Shown: positions 26,890 through 37,679, counted from the stretch's first letter. The stretch: 64,000 nucleotides of DNA from Pseudomonas syringae (GCF_021605415.1 NZ_WKEQ01000009.1:121277-185276), one strand, 5' to 3'. Numbers and translations: made by a program. Notes: generated by a model from the letters alone, not told the origin.

Positions 26890-28266
26890 TTAGACGGTGT
26901 GCAGGTACCAGTTGTATTCGAGGTCGGAGATGGAGTGTTCGAACTCCTCCAGCTCGCTCTCTTTGCAGGCGACAAAGATATCGATGTATTTCGGATCGAT
27001 GTACTTGGCCATGACCTCGCTGTCGTCCAGCTCACGCAGGGCATCACGCAAGTTGTTCGGCAGGCTCTGTTCGTTCTGCTCGTAGCTGTTGCCTTCGACC
27101 GGTGCGCCTGGCTCGATCTTGTTGGTCAGGCCGTGATGCACGCCCGCCAGCACCGAAGCCATCAGCAGATACGGGTTGGCGTCGGCACCGGCGACACGGT
27201 GCTCGATGCGCACGGCATCGGCGGAGCCGGTCGGTACGCGGATCGCCACGGTACGGTTGTCCAGGCCCCAGCACGGCGAGTTCGGCACATAGAACTGTGC
27301 GCCGAAACGACGGTAGGAGTTGACGTTCGGGCAGAGGAAAGCCATCTGCGCCGGCAGGGTCTCGAGCACACCGCCGATCGCGTGACGCAATGCGGCGTTC
27401 TGCTCGGGATCCTCGCTGGCAAAAATGTTTTTGCCATCTTTATCAAGAATCGAAATGTGGACATGAAGACCGTTGCCCGCCTGGCCCGGATAAGGCTTGG
27501 CCATGAAGGTGGTGTCCATTTCATGGTCGTAGGCGATGTTCTTGATCAGGCGCTTGAGCAGTACCGCGTAGTCGCAGGCCTTGATCGGGTCGGCGACGTG
27601 GTGCAGGTTCACTTCGAACTGCGCCGGGGCACTTTCCTTGACGATGGCGTCAGCCGGAATGCCTTGCTCCTTCGCACCTTCCAGAATGTCCTGGAGGCAG
27701 TCGACGTATTCGTCGAGGTCGTCGATCAGGTAGACCTGAGTCGAATGCGGGCGTTTGCCGGAGACCGGTGAGCGAGGCGGTTGTGGGCGGCCGTTCACGT
27801 TCTCCTGGTCGATCAGGTAGAACTCCAGTTCGAACGCGGCGCAGATGGTCAGGCCCATTTCGTCGAACTTGCGCACCACATTGGCCAGCACTTCACGCGG
27901 GTCGGCGAAGAAGGGTTCGCCTTCGAGTTCGTGCATGGTCATCAACAGCTGCGCGGTCGGGCGCTTCTGCCATGGCTCGTTGCACAGGGTATCGGGGATT
28001 GGATAGCAGATACGGTCGGCGTCGCCGATGTCCAGGCCCAGGCCGGTGCTTTCCACCGTCGAACCATTGATATCCAGAGCAAATAGAGAGGCCGGCAGGT
28101 TGATGCCTTTCTCGTAAACCTTGTGGAGGCTGGTGCGTTCGATGCGCTTGCCGCGCACCACACCATTCATATCCGCAATCAGAAGGTCAACGTACAGAAC
28201 CTCAGGATGTTCCTTAAGGAACGCGTTCGCTTCGTTAAGCTGAACGGCACGCGGGGGTACCGACAT
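26890..28266 (-). CDS. spuI: Gamma-glutamylpolyamine synthetase (glutamine-synthetase family)
   Basis: A 458-residue glutamine-synthetase-like ligase. It joins glutamate to putrescine or a related amine as the first step of the gamma-glutamylation route. Visible are the GS beta-Grasp start (VDLLIADMNGVVRGKR), metal-site glutamates (AFELEFYLID), ATP-site stretch GNGLHVHIS and NRTVAIRVPTGS plus RIEHRVAGADANPYL. No adenylylation tyrosine signature of GlnA is evident. It is divergent from the spuA relic and spuBCDEFGH, exactly as spuI is in PAO1. A perfect ATCAAT/ATTGAT repeat lies 27 bp upstream of the start. Confidence 0.9.
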   Translation of the reverse strand: MSVPPRAVQLNEANAFLKEHPEVLYVDLLIADMNGVVRGKRIERTSLHKVYEKGINLPASLFALDINGSTVESTGLGLDIGDADRICYPIPDTLCNEPWQKRPTAQLLMTMHELEGEPFFADPREVLANVVRKFDEMGLTICAAFELEFYLIDQENVNGRPQPPRSPVSGKRPHSTQVYLIDDLDEYVDCLQDILEGAKEQGIPADAIVKESAPAQFEVNLHHVADPIKACDYAVLLKRLIKNIAYDHEMDTTFMAKPYPGQAGNGLHVHISILDKDGKNIFASEDPEQNAALRHAIGGVLETLPAQMAFLCPNVNSYRRFGAQFYVPNSPCWGLDNRTVAIRVPTGSADAVRIEHRVAGADANPYLLMASVLAGVHHGLTNKIEPGAPVEGNSYEQNEQSLPNNLRDALRELDDSEVMAKYIDPKYIDIFVACKESELEEFEHSISDLEYNWYLHTV

Positions 28267-28292
28267 GATGCAACACCTTTGTTGTTAAAAAT

Positions 28293-28305
28293 ATCAATCA
28301 TTGAT
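28293..28305. promoter_or_regulatory. Operator-like palindrome in the spuI-spuA divergent region
   Basis: ATCAAT, C, ATTGAT, a perfect inverted repeat with A-rich and T-rich flanks. Polyamine catabolic genes of Pseudomonas are controlled by the repressor PauR, so this is a candidate PauR-type site by position; the motif assignment is inference. The rest of the 278-bp gap to 28544 holds two AT-rich blocks but no gene. Confidence 0.45.
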
Positions 28306-28544
28306 CTTTTCTGGTTTCAGTCAACCCGAACGGCCTGCCGAAGTCAAGCGAGGCCTTTTTTGCCCTAAAAAAGCGCCGCGAGGGCATTAATGGGGCATTT
28401 TCGAGCGTTTTTTTCGCTGCGGGACGCTTGGCACCCGCATGCTTGAGCAGGCCGTGTTGTATTTTTTACGGGGGTGTTGTGTAAAAAAATGAACAAGGCT
28501 AAGCTCCGATCAAACCCATAACAGCAATAATACCGGGGTGTTTC

Positions 28545-28859
28545 ATGTCTCGCCTGCCGATAATCGGCGTCACCGACTGTTCGTTGCAGTCCGGTCTGCA
28601 TGCTCATCACATCAGTGGCGACACGTCCGTCCGCGTCATGGCCATCAAGGCTCGCGGACTGCCGATGACTTTCCTTTCCCAAATCAGGCAAGCGGCATCG
28701 TCCAATATTCTGGACGTGCGAATCGACACCCTCTTGACCGTTACCCCATTCAATATAGATCGCTTTCACTTCAATGGCGCGCGCCGTGTGCAGGCCGGTG
28801 CTCATGATTTCGCACGGCGCCACTGTGCACAGGAAATGCAACGCCAGCGTAAAGGGCAG
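28545..28859 (+). pseudogene. spuA: Decayed spuA (gamma-glutamyl-GABA hydrolase, class I amidotransferase)
   Basis: The frame begins like SpuA/PuuD: MSRLPIIGVTDCSLQSGLH, HHISGD, KARGLPM, then DTLLTVTPFNIDRFHFNGA and AHDFARR, where intact enzymes have GSPSN and AHDPARD. It then jumps over the catalytic GICRGFQ region to QEM (28830-28838). One extra base (about 28839) shifts the frame; read in the next frame the text continues NASVKGR, matching the QEMNVA.GS block, and stops. The nucleophile Cys and His-Glu pair are gone, about 60% of the usual 250 residues is missing. It lies exactly where PAO1 has spuA. Internal substitutions (GSPSN to VTPFN) show long decay. Confidence 0.8.
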
Positions 28860-28993
28860 GTAAGCTCCTCCTTCAGTGTCTATGCGCGGTGCCAGGCGAA
28901 TGCCGGCACTGCGCGCAAGCACGCCCTTCAACGCGACGCCCATGCGTCAAACATTGCCTGACACGCGTCAGGACACTCAGCCTAGAGGCTTTT

Positions 28994-30352
28994 ATGAGCA
29001 ACAATCTCGACCAGCTCACCGATTGGTTGAAAGACCACAAGATCACAGAAGTCGAATGCATGATTGGCGATTTGACCGGCATCACCCGGGGCAAGATCTC
29101 GCCGACCAACAAATTCATTGCCGAAAAAGGCATGCGTCTGCCGGAAAGCGTTCTGTTGCAAACCGTGACAGGCGACTACGTCGAAGACGACATCTATTAC
29201 GAACTGCTCGACCCGGCCGACATCGACATGATCTGCCGGCCTGACGAGAATGCCGTGTACCTGGTGCCCTGGGCCATCGAGCCGACCGCCCAAGTGATCC
29301 ACGACACCTACGACAAGCAAGGCAATCCGATCGAGCTGTCGCCGCGCAACGTCCTCAAGAAAGTCCTCAAGCTCTATGCCGACAAAGGCTGGAAGCCGAT
29401 CGTTGCGCCGGAAATGGAGTTCTACCTGACCAAACGCAGCGACGACCCCGACTATCCATTGCAGCCGCCCATCGGCCGCTCGGGCCGTCCGGAAATCGGG
29501 CGCCAGTCATTCTCCATCGAAGCGGCGAACGAATTCGATCCGCTGTTCGAAGACGTCTACGACTGGTGCGAATTGCAGGAGCTGGATCTCGACACCTTGA
29601 TCCACGAAGACGGCACGGCGCAGATGGAAATCAACTTCCGTCACGGCGACGCACTGTCATTGGCCGACCAGATTCTGGTGTTCAAACGCACCATGCGCGA
29701 AGCCGCGCTCAAGCACGACGTGGCCGCGACGTTCATGGCCAAGCCGATGACCGGCGAGCCGGGCAGTGCGATGCACTTGCACCAGAGCATCATCGACATC
29801 GAGACCGGCAAAAACGTCTTCTCCAATGAAGACGGCACCATGAGCCAACTGTTCCTGCACCACATCGGTGGCCTGCAGAAACTGATCCCCGAGCTGTTGC
29901 CGCTGTTCGCGCCGAACGTCAACTCGTTCCGCCGCTTCCTGCCGGACACCTCGGCGCCGGTGAACGTGGAGTGGGGCGAAGAAAACCGCACCGTGGGCCT
30001 GCGCGTGCCGGATGCCGGCCCGCAAAACCGCCGAGTGGAAAACCGTCTGCCGGGCGCCGACGCAAACCCGTACCTGGCGATTGCCGCGAGCCTGCTCTGC
30101 GGCTACATCGGCATGGTCGAAGGCATCAATCCGAGCGCGCCGGTGGTGGGCCGCGGTTATGAACGTCGCAACCTGCGCCTGCCGCTGACCATCGAGGACG
30201 CGCTGGAGCGCATGGAAAACAGCACAACGGTCGAGAAATACCTCGGCAAGACCTTCATCACAGGCTACGTCGCGGTCAAGCGGGCCGAGCATGAAAACTT
30301 CAAGCGCGTGATCAGTTCGTGGGAGCGCGAGTACCTGCTCTTCGCCGTCTGA
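28994..30352 (+). CDS. spuB: Gamma-glutamylpolyamine synthetase paralogue
   Basis: A 452-residue glutamine-synthetase-family ligase, paralogous to spuI. GS landmarks: ECMIGDLTGITRGKISP, APEMEFYL, GEPGSAMHLHQS, NSFRRF, and RVENRLPGADANPYLA. The frame is open from 28889 but the ATG at 28994 has AGAGG and matches family length. First intact gene of the spu operon; spuC follows 56 bp later. It should glutamylate a polyamine; substrate split between the PauA-like paralogues is not readable from sequence. Confidence 0.9.
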   Translation: MSNNLDQLTDWLKDHKITEVECMIGDLTGITRGKISPTNKFIAEKGMRLPESVLLQTVTGDYVEDDIYYELLDPADIDMICRPDENAVYLVPWAIEPTAQVIHDTYDKQGNPIELSPRNVLKKVLKLYADKGWKPIVAPEMEFYLTKRSDDPDYPLQPPIGRSGRPEIGRQSFSIEAANEFDPLFEDVYDWCELQELDLDTLIHEDGTAQMEINFRHGDALSLADQILVFKRTMREAALKHDVAATFMAKPMTGEPGSAMHLHQSIIDIETGKNVFSNEDGTMSQLFLHHIGGLQKLIPELLPLFAPNVNSFRRFLPDTSAPVNVEWGEENRTVGLRVPDAGPQNRRVENRLPGADANPYLAIAASLLCGYIGMVEGINPSAPVVGRGYERRNLRLPLTIEDALERMENSTTVEKYLGKTFITGYVAVKRAEHENFKRVISSWEREYLLFAV

Positions 30353-30408
30353 TACGCCGGGCGCGGCCGTCGCACGCCGCGCCTTCACCGATAACAAGGA
30401 GCATTGGC

Positions 30409-31773
30409 ATGACCAGCAACAACCCGCAAACCCGTGAGTGGCAAGCGCTCAGCAACGATCACCACCTGGCCCCGTTCAGTGACTTCAAACAACTGAAAGA
30501 GAAAGGCCCGCGGATCATCACCAACGCCAAGGGCGTGTACCTCTGGGACAGCGAAGGCAACAAGATCCTCGACGGCATGGCCGGCCTGTGGTGCGTAGCG
30601 ATCGGTTATGGTCGCGATGAACTGGCTGACGCCGCTGCCAAACAGATGCGCGAACTGCCTTACTACAACCTGTTCTTCCAGACCGCGCATCCGCCTGCGC
30701 TGGAACTGGCCAAGTCGATTGCCGACATCGCGCCAGAAGGCATGAACCACGTGTTCTTCACCGGTTCCGGCTCCGAAGGCAACGACACCATGTTGCGCAT
30801 GGTTCGCCACTATTGGGCGATCAAGGGCCAGCCGAACAAGAAAGTCATCATCAGCCGCAAGAACGGTTATCACGGCTCCACCGTGGCCGGCGCGAGCCTC
30901 GGCGGCATGACGTATATGCACGAACAGGGCGACTTGCCGATTCCGGGCATCGTTCACATTGCCCAGCCGTACTGGTTCGCCGAAGGCGGCGACATGACCC
31001 CGGACGAATTCGGCGTCTGGGCGGCCAATCAGTTGGAAGAAAAAATTCTCGAAGTCGGCGTCGATAACGTCGGTGCTTTTATTGCCGAGCCGATTCAGGG
31101 CGCCGGCGGCGTGATCATTGCGCCTGACACCTATTGGCCGCGCGTGAAGGAAATCCTCGCCAAGTACGACATCCTGTTCGTGGCGGACGAAGTGATCTGC
31201 GGTTTCGGCCGTACCGGTGAGTGGTTCGGTAGCGATTTCTACGACCTCAAACCGGACATGATGACCATCGCCAAAGGCCTGACCTCCGGCTACATCCCCA
31301 TGGGTGGCCTGATCGTCCGTGACTCGGTGGTTGCAGTGCTCAACGAGGGCGGCGATTTCAACCACGGCTTCACTTACTCCGGTCACCCGGTGGCGGCGGC
31401 TGTAGGCCTGGAAAACATCCGCATCCTGCGCGACGAAAAAATTATCGAGAACGTCCGCGACAAAACGGCACCGTATTTGCAGAAACGTCTGCGGGAGCTG
31501 AACGATCACCCGTTGGTGGGGGAAGTGCGCGGGGTCGGTCTGCTGGGGGCCATCGAGCTGGTGCAGGACAAGGCCACTCGCAAGCGTTACGAAGGCAAGG
31601 GCGTCGGCATGATCTGCCGCCAGTTCTGTTTCGATAACGGCCTGATCATGCGCGCCGTGGGCGACACGATGATCATCGCGCCGCCGCTGGTGATCACCGA
31701 GGCGGAAATCGATGAGTTGCTGACCAAGGCGCGCAAGTGCCTGGATCTGACCCTGAGTGCATTGCAGGGCTAA
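30409..31773 (+). CDS. spuC: Putrescine/polyamine-pyruvate aminotransferase
   Basis: A 454-residue class III PLP aminotransferase. The PLP lysine is K289 in TIAKGLTSGYIPMGG; VADEVICGFGRTG carries the Asp that binds the pyridine nitrogen, and FFTGSGSEGNDTMLR the phosphate site. SpuC transaminates putrescine with pyruvate, giving 4-aminobutyraldehyde. AAGGAGC precedes the ATG at 30409. Confidence 0.92.
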   Translation: MTSNNPQTREWQALSNDHHLAPFSDFKQLKEKGPRIITNAKGVYLWDSEGNKILDGMAGLWCVAIGYGRDELADAAAKQMRELPYYNLFFQTAHPPALELAKSIADIAPEGMNHVFFTGSGSEGNDTMLRMVRHYWAIKGQPNKKVIISRKNGYHGSTVAGASLGGMTYMHEQGDLPIPGIVHIAQPYWFAEGGDMTPDEFGVWAANQLEEKILEVGVDNVGAFIAEPIQGAGGVIIAPDTYWPRVKEILAKYDILFVADEVICGFGRTGEWFGSDFYDLKPDMMTIAKGLTSGYIPMGGLIVRDSVVAVLNEGGDFNHGFTYSGHPVAAAVGLENIRILRDEKIIENVRDKTAPYLQKRLRELNDHPLVGEVRGVGLLGAIELVQDKATRKRYEGKGVGMICRQFCFDNGLIMRAVGDTMIIAPPLVITEAEIDELLTKARKCLDLTLSALQG

Positions 31774-31779
31774 GTGCTA

Positions 31780-31812
31780 GGCTCTGAGCGCAGGCAACTG
31801 TCGCTCGGAGCC
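31780..31812 (+). promoter_or_regulatory. Stem-loop between catabolic and transport halves of the spu operon
   Basis: GGCTCTGAGCG at 31780-31790 pairs with CGCTCGGAGCC at 31802-31812 (10 of 11 pairs), only 6 bp after the spuC stop, with no T-tract. It could protect or separate the spuC and spuD messages, the latter needing high expression as a binding protein. Confidence 0.45.
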
Positions 31813-31938
31813 GCCAGAAACGTCGGCCTTTCCTTGAAAGTCCGCCCCGGATCTTGCCAGACTAGTCGCGGTTCCCGTTGTCCGGTTTCGGTCGCAGAAC
31901 ACAGTGGTTCAAAAAAGAAAAATTTGGAGCATTAACGC

Positions 31939-33051
31939 ATGAAGGCATTAGGCAAAAAGCTTGCTGGCAAGACTCTCCTCGCCATGTCCCTGATGGGCGT
32001 GATGGCGGGAGCGGTTCAGGCGGATGACAAGGTGTTGCACGTCTATAACTGGTCCGACTACATCGCGCCGGACACCGTTGCCAAGTTCGAGAAAGAGACA
32101 GGCATCAAAGTCGTTTACGACGTTTTCGACAGCAACGAAACGCTGGAGGCCAAACTGCTGGCCGGCAAATCCGGTTACGACATCGTGGTGCCGTCCAACA
32201 ACTTCCTGGCCAAGCAGATCAAGGCGGGCGTTTATCAGGAACTGGACAAGTCCAAGCTGCCTAACTGGAAAAACCTCGACGAAGATCTGCTCAAGGCGGT
32301 TGGCGATGCCAGCGACCCGGGCAACAAGCACGCCTTCCCGTATATGTGGGGTTCGATCGGCATCGGTTACAACCCGGAAAAGGTCAAGGCTGCCTTGGGC
32401 ATCGACAAGATCGACTCCTGGGACATCGTGTTCAAGCCTGAAAACATCGAGAAGCTGAAAAGCTGCGGCGTGAGTTTCCTCGACGCACCGACCGAAATGA
32501 TTCCTGCGGCCTTGCACTACCTGGGCAAGCCGACCAACAGCAAAGACAAGGCTGACCTGAAAGCCGCCGAAGACCTGTTCCTCAAGGTGCGTCCATCGGT
32601 GGCCTACTTCCACTCCTCCAAATACATCTCCGACCTGGCCAACGGCAACCTGTGCGTCGCCGTGGGTTACTCGGGTGATCTGGAGCAGTCCAAGACGCGT
32701 GCCCAGGAAGCCGGGGACAAGGTCAAACTGGCCTACACCATTCCTAAAGAAGGCGCGGGGACTTTCTACGACATGGTTGCCATTCCAAAGGATGCCTCCA
32801 ACGTCGAAGCGGCCTACAAATTCATGAATTACCTGCTGCAACCGGAAGTGATGGCCGAGATCACCAACGCCGTGCGGTTCCCGAACGGCAACAAGGCCGC
32901 CACGGCGCTGGTGGACAAAGACATCACCAGCGATCCGAGCATCTACCCTTCGGATGAAGTGAAGAAACAGCTCTACGCGATCAGTGACCTGGATGCAGCA
33001 ACCCTGCGCCTGATCACCCGCAGCTGGACCAAGATCAAATCCGGTAAATAA
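31939..33051 (+). CDS. spuD: Putrescine ABC transporter binding protein
   Basis: A 370-residue PotF-type periplasmic protein. Signal peptide residues 1-28 ([17 protein letters not shown]). Mature start [18 protein letters not shown], the YNWSDY polyamine-binding strand, and [11 protein letters not shown] and [20 protein letters not shown] blocks. In P. aeruginosa SpuD prefers putrescine and SpuE spermidine; the two copies here follow that order. GGAGC precedes the ATG. Confidence 0.92.
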   Translation: MKALGKKLAGKTLLAMSLMGVMAGAVQADDKVLHVYNWSDYIAPDTVAKFEKETGIKVVYDVFDSNETLEAKLLAGKSGYDIVVPSNNFLAKQIKAGVYQELDKSKLPNWKNLDEDLLKAVGDASDPGNKHAFPYMWGSIGIGYNPEKVKAALGIDKIDSWDIVFKPENIEKLKSCGVSFLDAPTEMIPAALHYLGKPTNSKDKADLKAAEDLFLKVRPSVAYFHSSKYISDLANGNLCVAVGYSGDLEQSKTRAQEAGDKVKLAYTIPKEGAGTFYDMVAIPKDASNVEAAYKFMNYLLQPEVMAEITNAVRFPNGNKAATALVDKDITSDPSIYPSDEVKKQLYAISDLDAATLRLITRSWTKIKSGK

Positions 33052-33117
33052 GCCGGTTTGAGGCTGCAACCGTTGGCCGTCGCCATTGCGACGGCGGCCA
33101 GCGGAACAATTAAATGA

Positions 33118-34335
<1,218 letters not shown>

Positions 34336-34402
34336 AGCACAAACTATCCTGGGTTCGTCAGCATTTGGGCGAACTGCACTCTTTTTTCTGGGAGTTTCGT
34401 AA

Positions 34403-35545
34403 ATGGCAGTTGCCTCCGGCGCCTACAAGAAAGCCCTCGAGGGCGACCAGACACCTAAACAGGTGTTGGTCAAAATCGACCGGGTCACGAAGAAGTTCGA
34501 CGAGACGATTGCCGTGGACGACGTGTCCCTGGAGATCAAGAAAGGCGAGATTTTTGCCTTGCTCGGCGGCTCGGGATCGGGCAAATCCACCCTGCTGCGC
34601 ATGCTCGCAGGGTTTGAACGGCCCACGGAGGGGCGCATTTTTCTCGACGGCGTCGACATCACCGACATGCCGCCGTACGAACGTCCGATCAACATGATGT
34701 TCCAGTCCTACGCCTTGTTTCCGCACATGACCGTGGCGCAGAACATCGCCTTCGGCCTGCAACAGGACAAGATTCCCAAGGCTGAAGTCGACGCCCGCGT
34801 GGCCGAGATGCTCAAACTTGTGCAGATGAGTCAGTACGCCAAGCGCAAGCCGCATCAGTTGTCCGGCGGCCAGCGTCAGCGTGTGGCACTGGCGCGTTCC
34901 CTGGCCAAGCGTCCGAAGCTGTTGTTGCTCGACGAACCGATGGGCGCACTGGACAAAAAACTGCGCTCGCAGATGCAGCTCGAACTGGTGGAAATCATCG
35001 AGCGCGTCGGCGTGACCTGCGTCATGGTGACCCACGACCAGGAAGAGGCTATGACCATGGCCGAGCGCATCGCGATCATGCACCTGGGCTGGATCGCCCA
35101 GATCGGCAGCCCGATCGACATCTACGAAACCCCGACCAGCCGTCTGGTCTGCGAATTCATCGGCAACGTCAACATCTTTGAAGGCGAAGTGATCGACGAC
35201 GCCGAAGGTCACGCCACCATCACCTGCAAAGACCTTGATCGTCAGATCTACGTCGGCCACGGCATCAGCACCTCGGTTCAGGACAAGTCGGTCACTTACG
35301 CGATCCGTCCGGAAAAACTGCTGGTCACCGCTGATCAACCGACCTGCGAGTACAACTGGTCCAGCGGCAAGGTGCATGACATCGCGTACCTCGGCGGCCA
35401 CTCGGTGTTCTACGTCCAGTTGCCGAGCGGCAAACTCGTGCAGTCGTTCGTGGCCAACGCCGAACGTCGCGGCGCGCGGCCGACCTGGGGTGATCAGGTT
35501 TACGTGTGGTGGGAAGACGACAGCGGCGTGGTACTTCGCTCATGA
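34403..35545 (+). CDS. spuF: Polyamine ABC transporter ATPase
   Basis: A 380-residue PotA/PotG-type ATPase: Walker A GGSGSGKST (about residues 54-62), Q-loop MMFQSYALFPHM, signature LSGGQRQRVALARSL, Walker B LLLLDEPMGALD, and a C-terminal TOBE domain (~290-375). Its stop overlaps the spuG start (ATGA), so the two are translationally coupled. Confidence 0.94.
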   Translation: MAVASGAYKKALEGDQTPKQVLVKIDRVTKKFDETIAVDDVSLEIKKGEIFALLGGSGSGKSTLLRMLAGFERPTEGRIFLDGVDITDMPPYERPINMMFQSYALFPHMTVAQNIAFGLQQDKIPKAEVDARVAEMLKLVQMSQYAKRKPHQLSGGQRQRVALARSLAKRPKLLLLDEPMGALDKKLRSQMQLELVEIIERVGVTCVMVTHDQEEAMTMAERIAIMHLGWIAQIGSPIDIYETPTSRLVCEFIGNVNIFEGEVIDDAEGHATITCKDLDRQIYVGHGISTSVQDKSVTYAIRPEKLLVTADQPTCEYNWSSGKVHDIAYLGGHSVFYVQLPSGKLVQSFVANAERRGARPTWGDQVYVWWEDDSGVVLRS

Positions 35546-36462
35546 ACATGCGCAAATTCAAACGCCGCCTCAATCGAATAATTCCCGGTGGCCGCCAACT
35601 GGTCATCGGGGTGCCGTTCATCTGGCTGTTCCTGTTCTTCATGCTGCCGTTCTTCATCGTCTTGAAGATCAGCTTCGCCGAAGCCGACGTGGCCATCCCG
35701 CCGTACACCGAGATCTACACCTTCGCCGAGCAGAAGCTGCAATTGCTGCTGAATCTGGGCAACTATGCGTTGCTGGCGGGTGACGAGTTGTACATCGCCG
35801 CGTACCTCGGCTCGCTGAAAATGGCGTTTATCAGCACGGTGTTGTGCCTGCTGATCGGCTACCCGATGGCCTACGCCATCGCCACCGCCCGTAAAGAGAT
35901 GCAAACGGTGCTGGTGCTGCTGATCATGATGCCGACCTGGACCGCGATTCTGATTCGCGTGTATGCGTGGATGGGCATCCTCAGCAACAACGGCCTGCTC
36001 AACGGTTTCCTGATGAGCATGGGCCTGATCGACGAGCCGCTGCAGATTCTCAACACCAACCTTGCCGTGTACATCGGCATCGTTTATTCGTACCTGCCGT
36101 TCATGATCCTGCCGCTCTACGCCAACTTGGTGAAGCACGATCACAGCCTGCTGGAAGCGGCGTCGGATCTCGGTTCGAGCACCTTCAACAGCTTTTGGAA
36201 AATCACCATTCCGCTGTCCAAAAACGGGATCATTGCCGGCTGCATGCTGGTGTTCATTCCGGTGGTGGGCGAGTTCGTCATCCCGGAACTGCTCGGCGGT
36301 CCGGAAACCCTGATGATCGGTAAAGTGCTCTGGCAAGAGTTCTTCAACAACCGTGACTGGCCGGTGGCGTCCGCCCTGGCGGTGGTGATGCTGGCGATCC
36401 TGATCGTGCCGATCATTTTGTTCAACCGCAGTCAGGCCAAGGAAATGGAGGGTAAAGAATGA
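35542..36462 (+). CDS. spuG: Polyamine ABC transporter permease 1
   Basis: A 306-residue PotB/PotH-type permease with about six membrane helices (first at ~20-40) and the EAA loop LLEAASDLGSSTFNSFWKITIPLS (residues ~205). The ATG at 35542 overlaps the spuF stop; a further ATG two codons later is possible. Its stop overlaps the spuH start by four bases. Confidence 0.93.
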   Translation: MNMRKFKRRLNRIIPGGRQLVIGVPFIWLFLFFMLPFFIVLKISFAEADVAIPPYTEIYTFAEQKLQLLLNLGNYALLAGDELYIAAYLGSLKMAFISTVLCLLIGYPMAYAIATARKEMQTVLVLLIMMPTWTAILIRVYAWMGILSNNGLLNGFLMSMGLIDEPLQILNTNLAVYIGIVYSYLPFMILPLYANLVKHDHSLLEAASDLGSSTFNSFWKITIPLSKNGIIAGCMLVFIPVVGEFVIPELLGGPETLMIGKVLWQEFFNNRDWPVASALAVVMLAILIVPIILFNRSQAKEMEGKE

Positions 36463-37349
36463 AGCGCATCCGTTTCTCCAGCCTGATGCTGGTCATCGGC
36501 CTGTTGTTCATCTACTTGCCGATGCTGATCCTGGTGATCTACTCGTTCAACGCCTCGAAACTGGTGACGGTGTGGGGCGGCTGGTCGATCAAGTGGTACG
36601 TCGGCCTGCTCGATAATTCGCAACTGATGGGCTCGGTGGTGCGCTCGCTGGAAATCGCCTGCTACACGGCGGTGGCGGCGGTGGCGCTGGGTACATTGGC
36701 GGCGTTCGTGCTGACCCGCATCACCCACTTCAAGGGCCGCACGCTGTTCGGTGGCCTGGTCACCGCGCCGCTGGTGATGCCCGAAGTGATCACTGGTCTG
36801 TCGTTGTTGCTGCTGTTCGTGGCCATGGCGCAGATGATCGGCTGGCCGCAGGAGCGCGGCATCGTCACCATCTGGATCGCCCACACGACGTTCTGTGCGG
36901 CGTATGTGGCGGTGGTGGTGTCGGCGCGACTGCGTGAGCTGGACCTGTCGATTGAAGAAGCGGCAATGGACTTGGGGGCGCGGCCGTGGAAGGTGTTCTT
37001 CCTGATCACCATCCCGATGATCGCGCCGTCGCTGGCGGCGGGCGGCATGATGTCGTTCGCCCTGTCGCTGGATGACCTGGTACTGGCGAGCTTCGTGTCC
37101 GGCCCGGGTTCGACAACCCTGCCGATGGAAGTGTTCTCGGCGGTGCGTCTGGGCGTAAAGCCTGAGATCAACGCCGTGGCGAGCCTGATTCTGCTGGCGG
37201 TGTCGATCGTGACATTTCTGGTCTGGTACTTCAGCCGTCGCGCCGAAGAATCGCGCAAGAAAGCCATCCAGCAAGCCATCGAGGAAAGCGCCGCCGATTC
37301 GTGGAAGCAACCGGACGTGCGCCGGGCGCAAGCGCCGGATGCGGCGTAA
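36459..37349 (+). CDS. spuH: Polyamine ABC transporter permease 2
   Basis: A 296-residue PotC/PotI-type permease with about six helices and EAA loop IEEAAMDLGARPWKVFFLITIP (~170). Last gene of the spu operon; no terminator is visible after it, and a regulator relic starts 19 bp downstream. Confidence 0.93.
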   Translation: MKRIRFSSLMLVIGLLFIYLPMLILVIYSFNASKLVTVWGGWSIKWYVGLLDNSQLMGSVVRSLEIACYTAVAAVALGTLAAFVLTRITHFKGRTLFGGLVTAPLVMPEVITGLSLLLLFVAMAQMIGWPQERGIVTIWIAHTTFCAAYVAVVVSARLRELDLSIEEAAMDLGARPWKVFFLITIPMIAPSLAAGGMMSFALSLDDLVLASFVSGPGSTTLPMEVFSAVRLGVKPEINAVASLILLAVSIVTFLVWYFSRRAEESRKKAIQQAIEESAADSWKQPDVRRAQAPDAA

Positions 37350-37367
37350 GCCAACCCATGTGGGAGC

Positions 37368-37654
37368 GATCACGGCGTGAACGTGGCGTTGCAGGAGGCC
37401 AAGCGGCTGGGGCTGTTCACGCAACGCTCGGGCGGGCAATCGCAGTTCAGCCCGTTCCTCACGCCGCATGCCGAACCGACTTCGACGGTGGCAATGGTGC
37501 AGCTTTACGTGCTGGCCGATCTCACGGGTGACCTGACCAATGCGGATCTGGCGAATGCGGCGAACATGAGCGTGCGGAATTTTCCCGGGTGTTTGCGCGG
37601 GAGGTCAGGGTGACGCCGCAGCAGTTTCGGCAGAATTTTTCGTCGATGGTTTGA
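37368..37654 (+). pseudogene. Relic of a GlxA-type AraC regulator (3' part only, frameshifted)
   Basis: The frame DHGVNVALQEAKRLG, RSGGQSQFSPFL and VLADLTGDLTNADLANAAN matches the linker and start of the AraC helix-turn-helix in GlxA (DJ-1/PfpI-AraC) regulators, where the normal text has RPGGQSQFS and LAARAxMSxRxFxRxF. After MSVRNF one T is missing from a T-run (about 37579); in the next frame it continues SRVFAREVRVTPQQF and stops after FSSMV. The whole PfpI domain and the C-terminal end of the second helix-turn-helix are missing. No start codon context. A dead gene fragment. Confidence 0.75.
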
Positions 37655-37679
37655 GACTTTGTGGTGTATGTGACGGCCT

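Noticed and set aside
28365..28943. 192-codon minus-strand frame over the spuI-spuB gap
   Set aside because: It runs antisense to the spuA relic, has no family pattern, no ribosome site and an odd composition; the plus-strand spuA similarity explains the sequence better.
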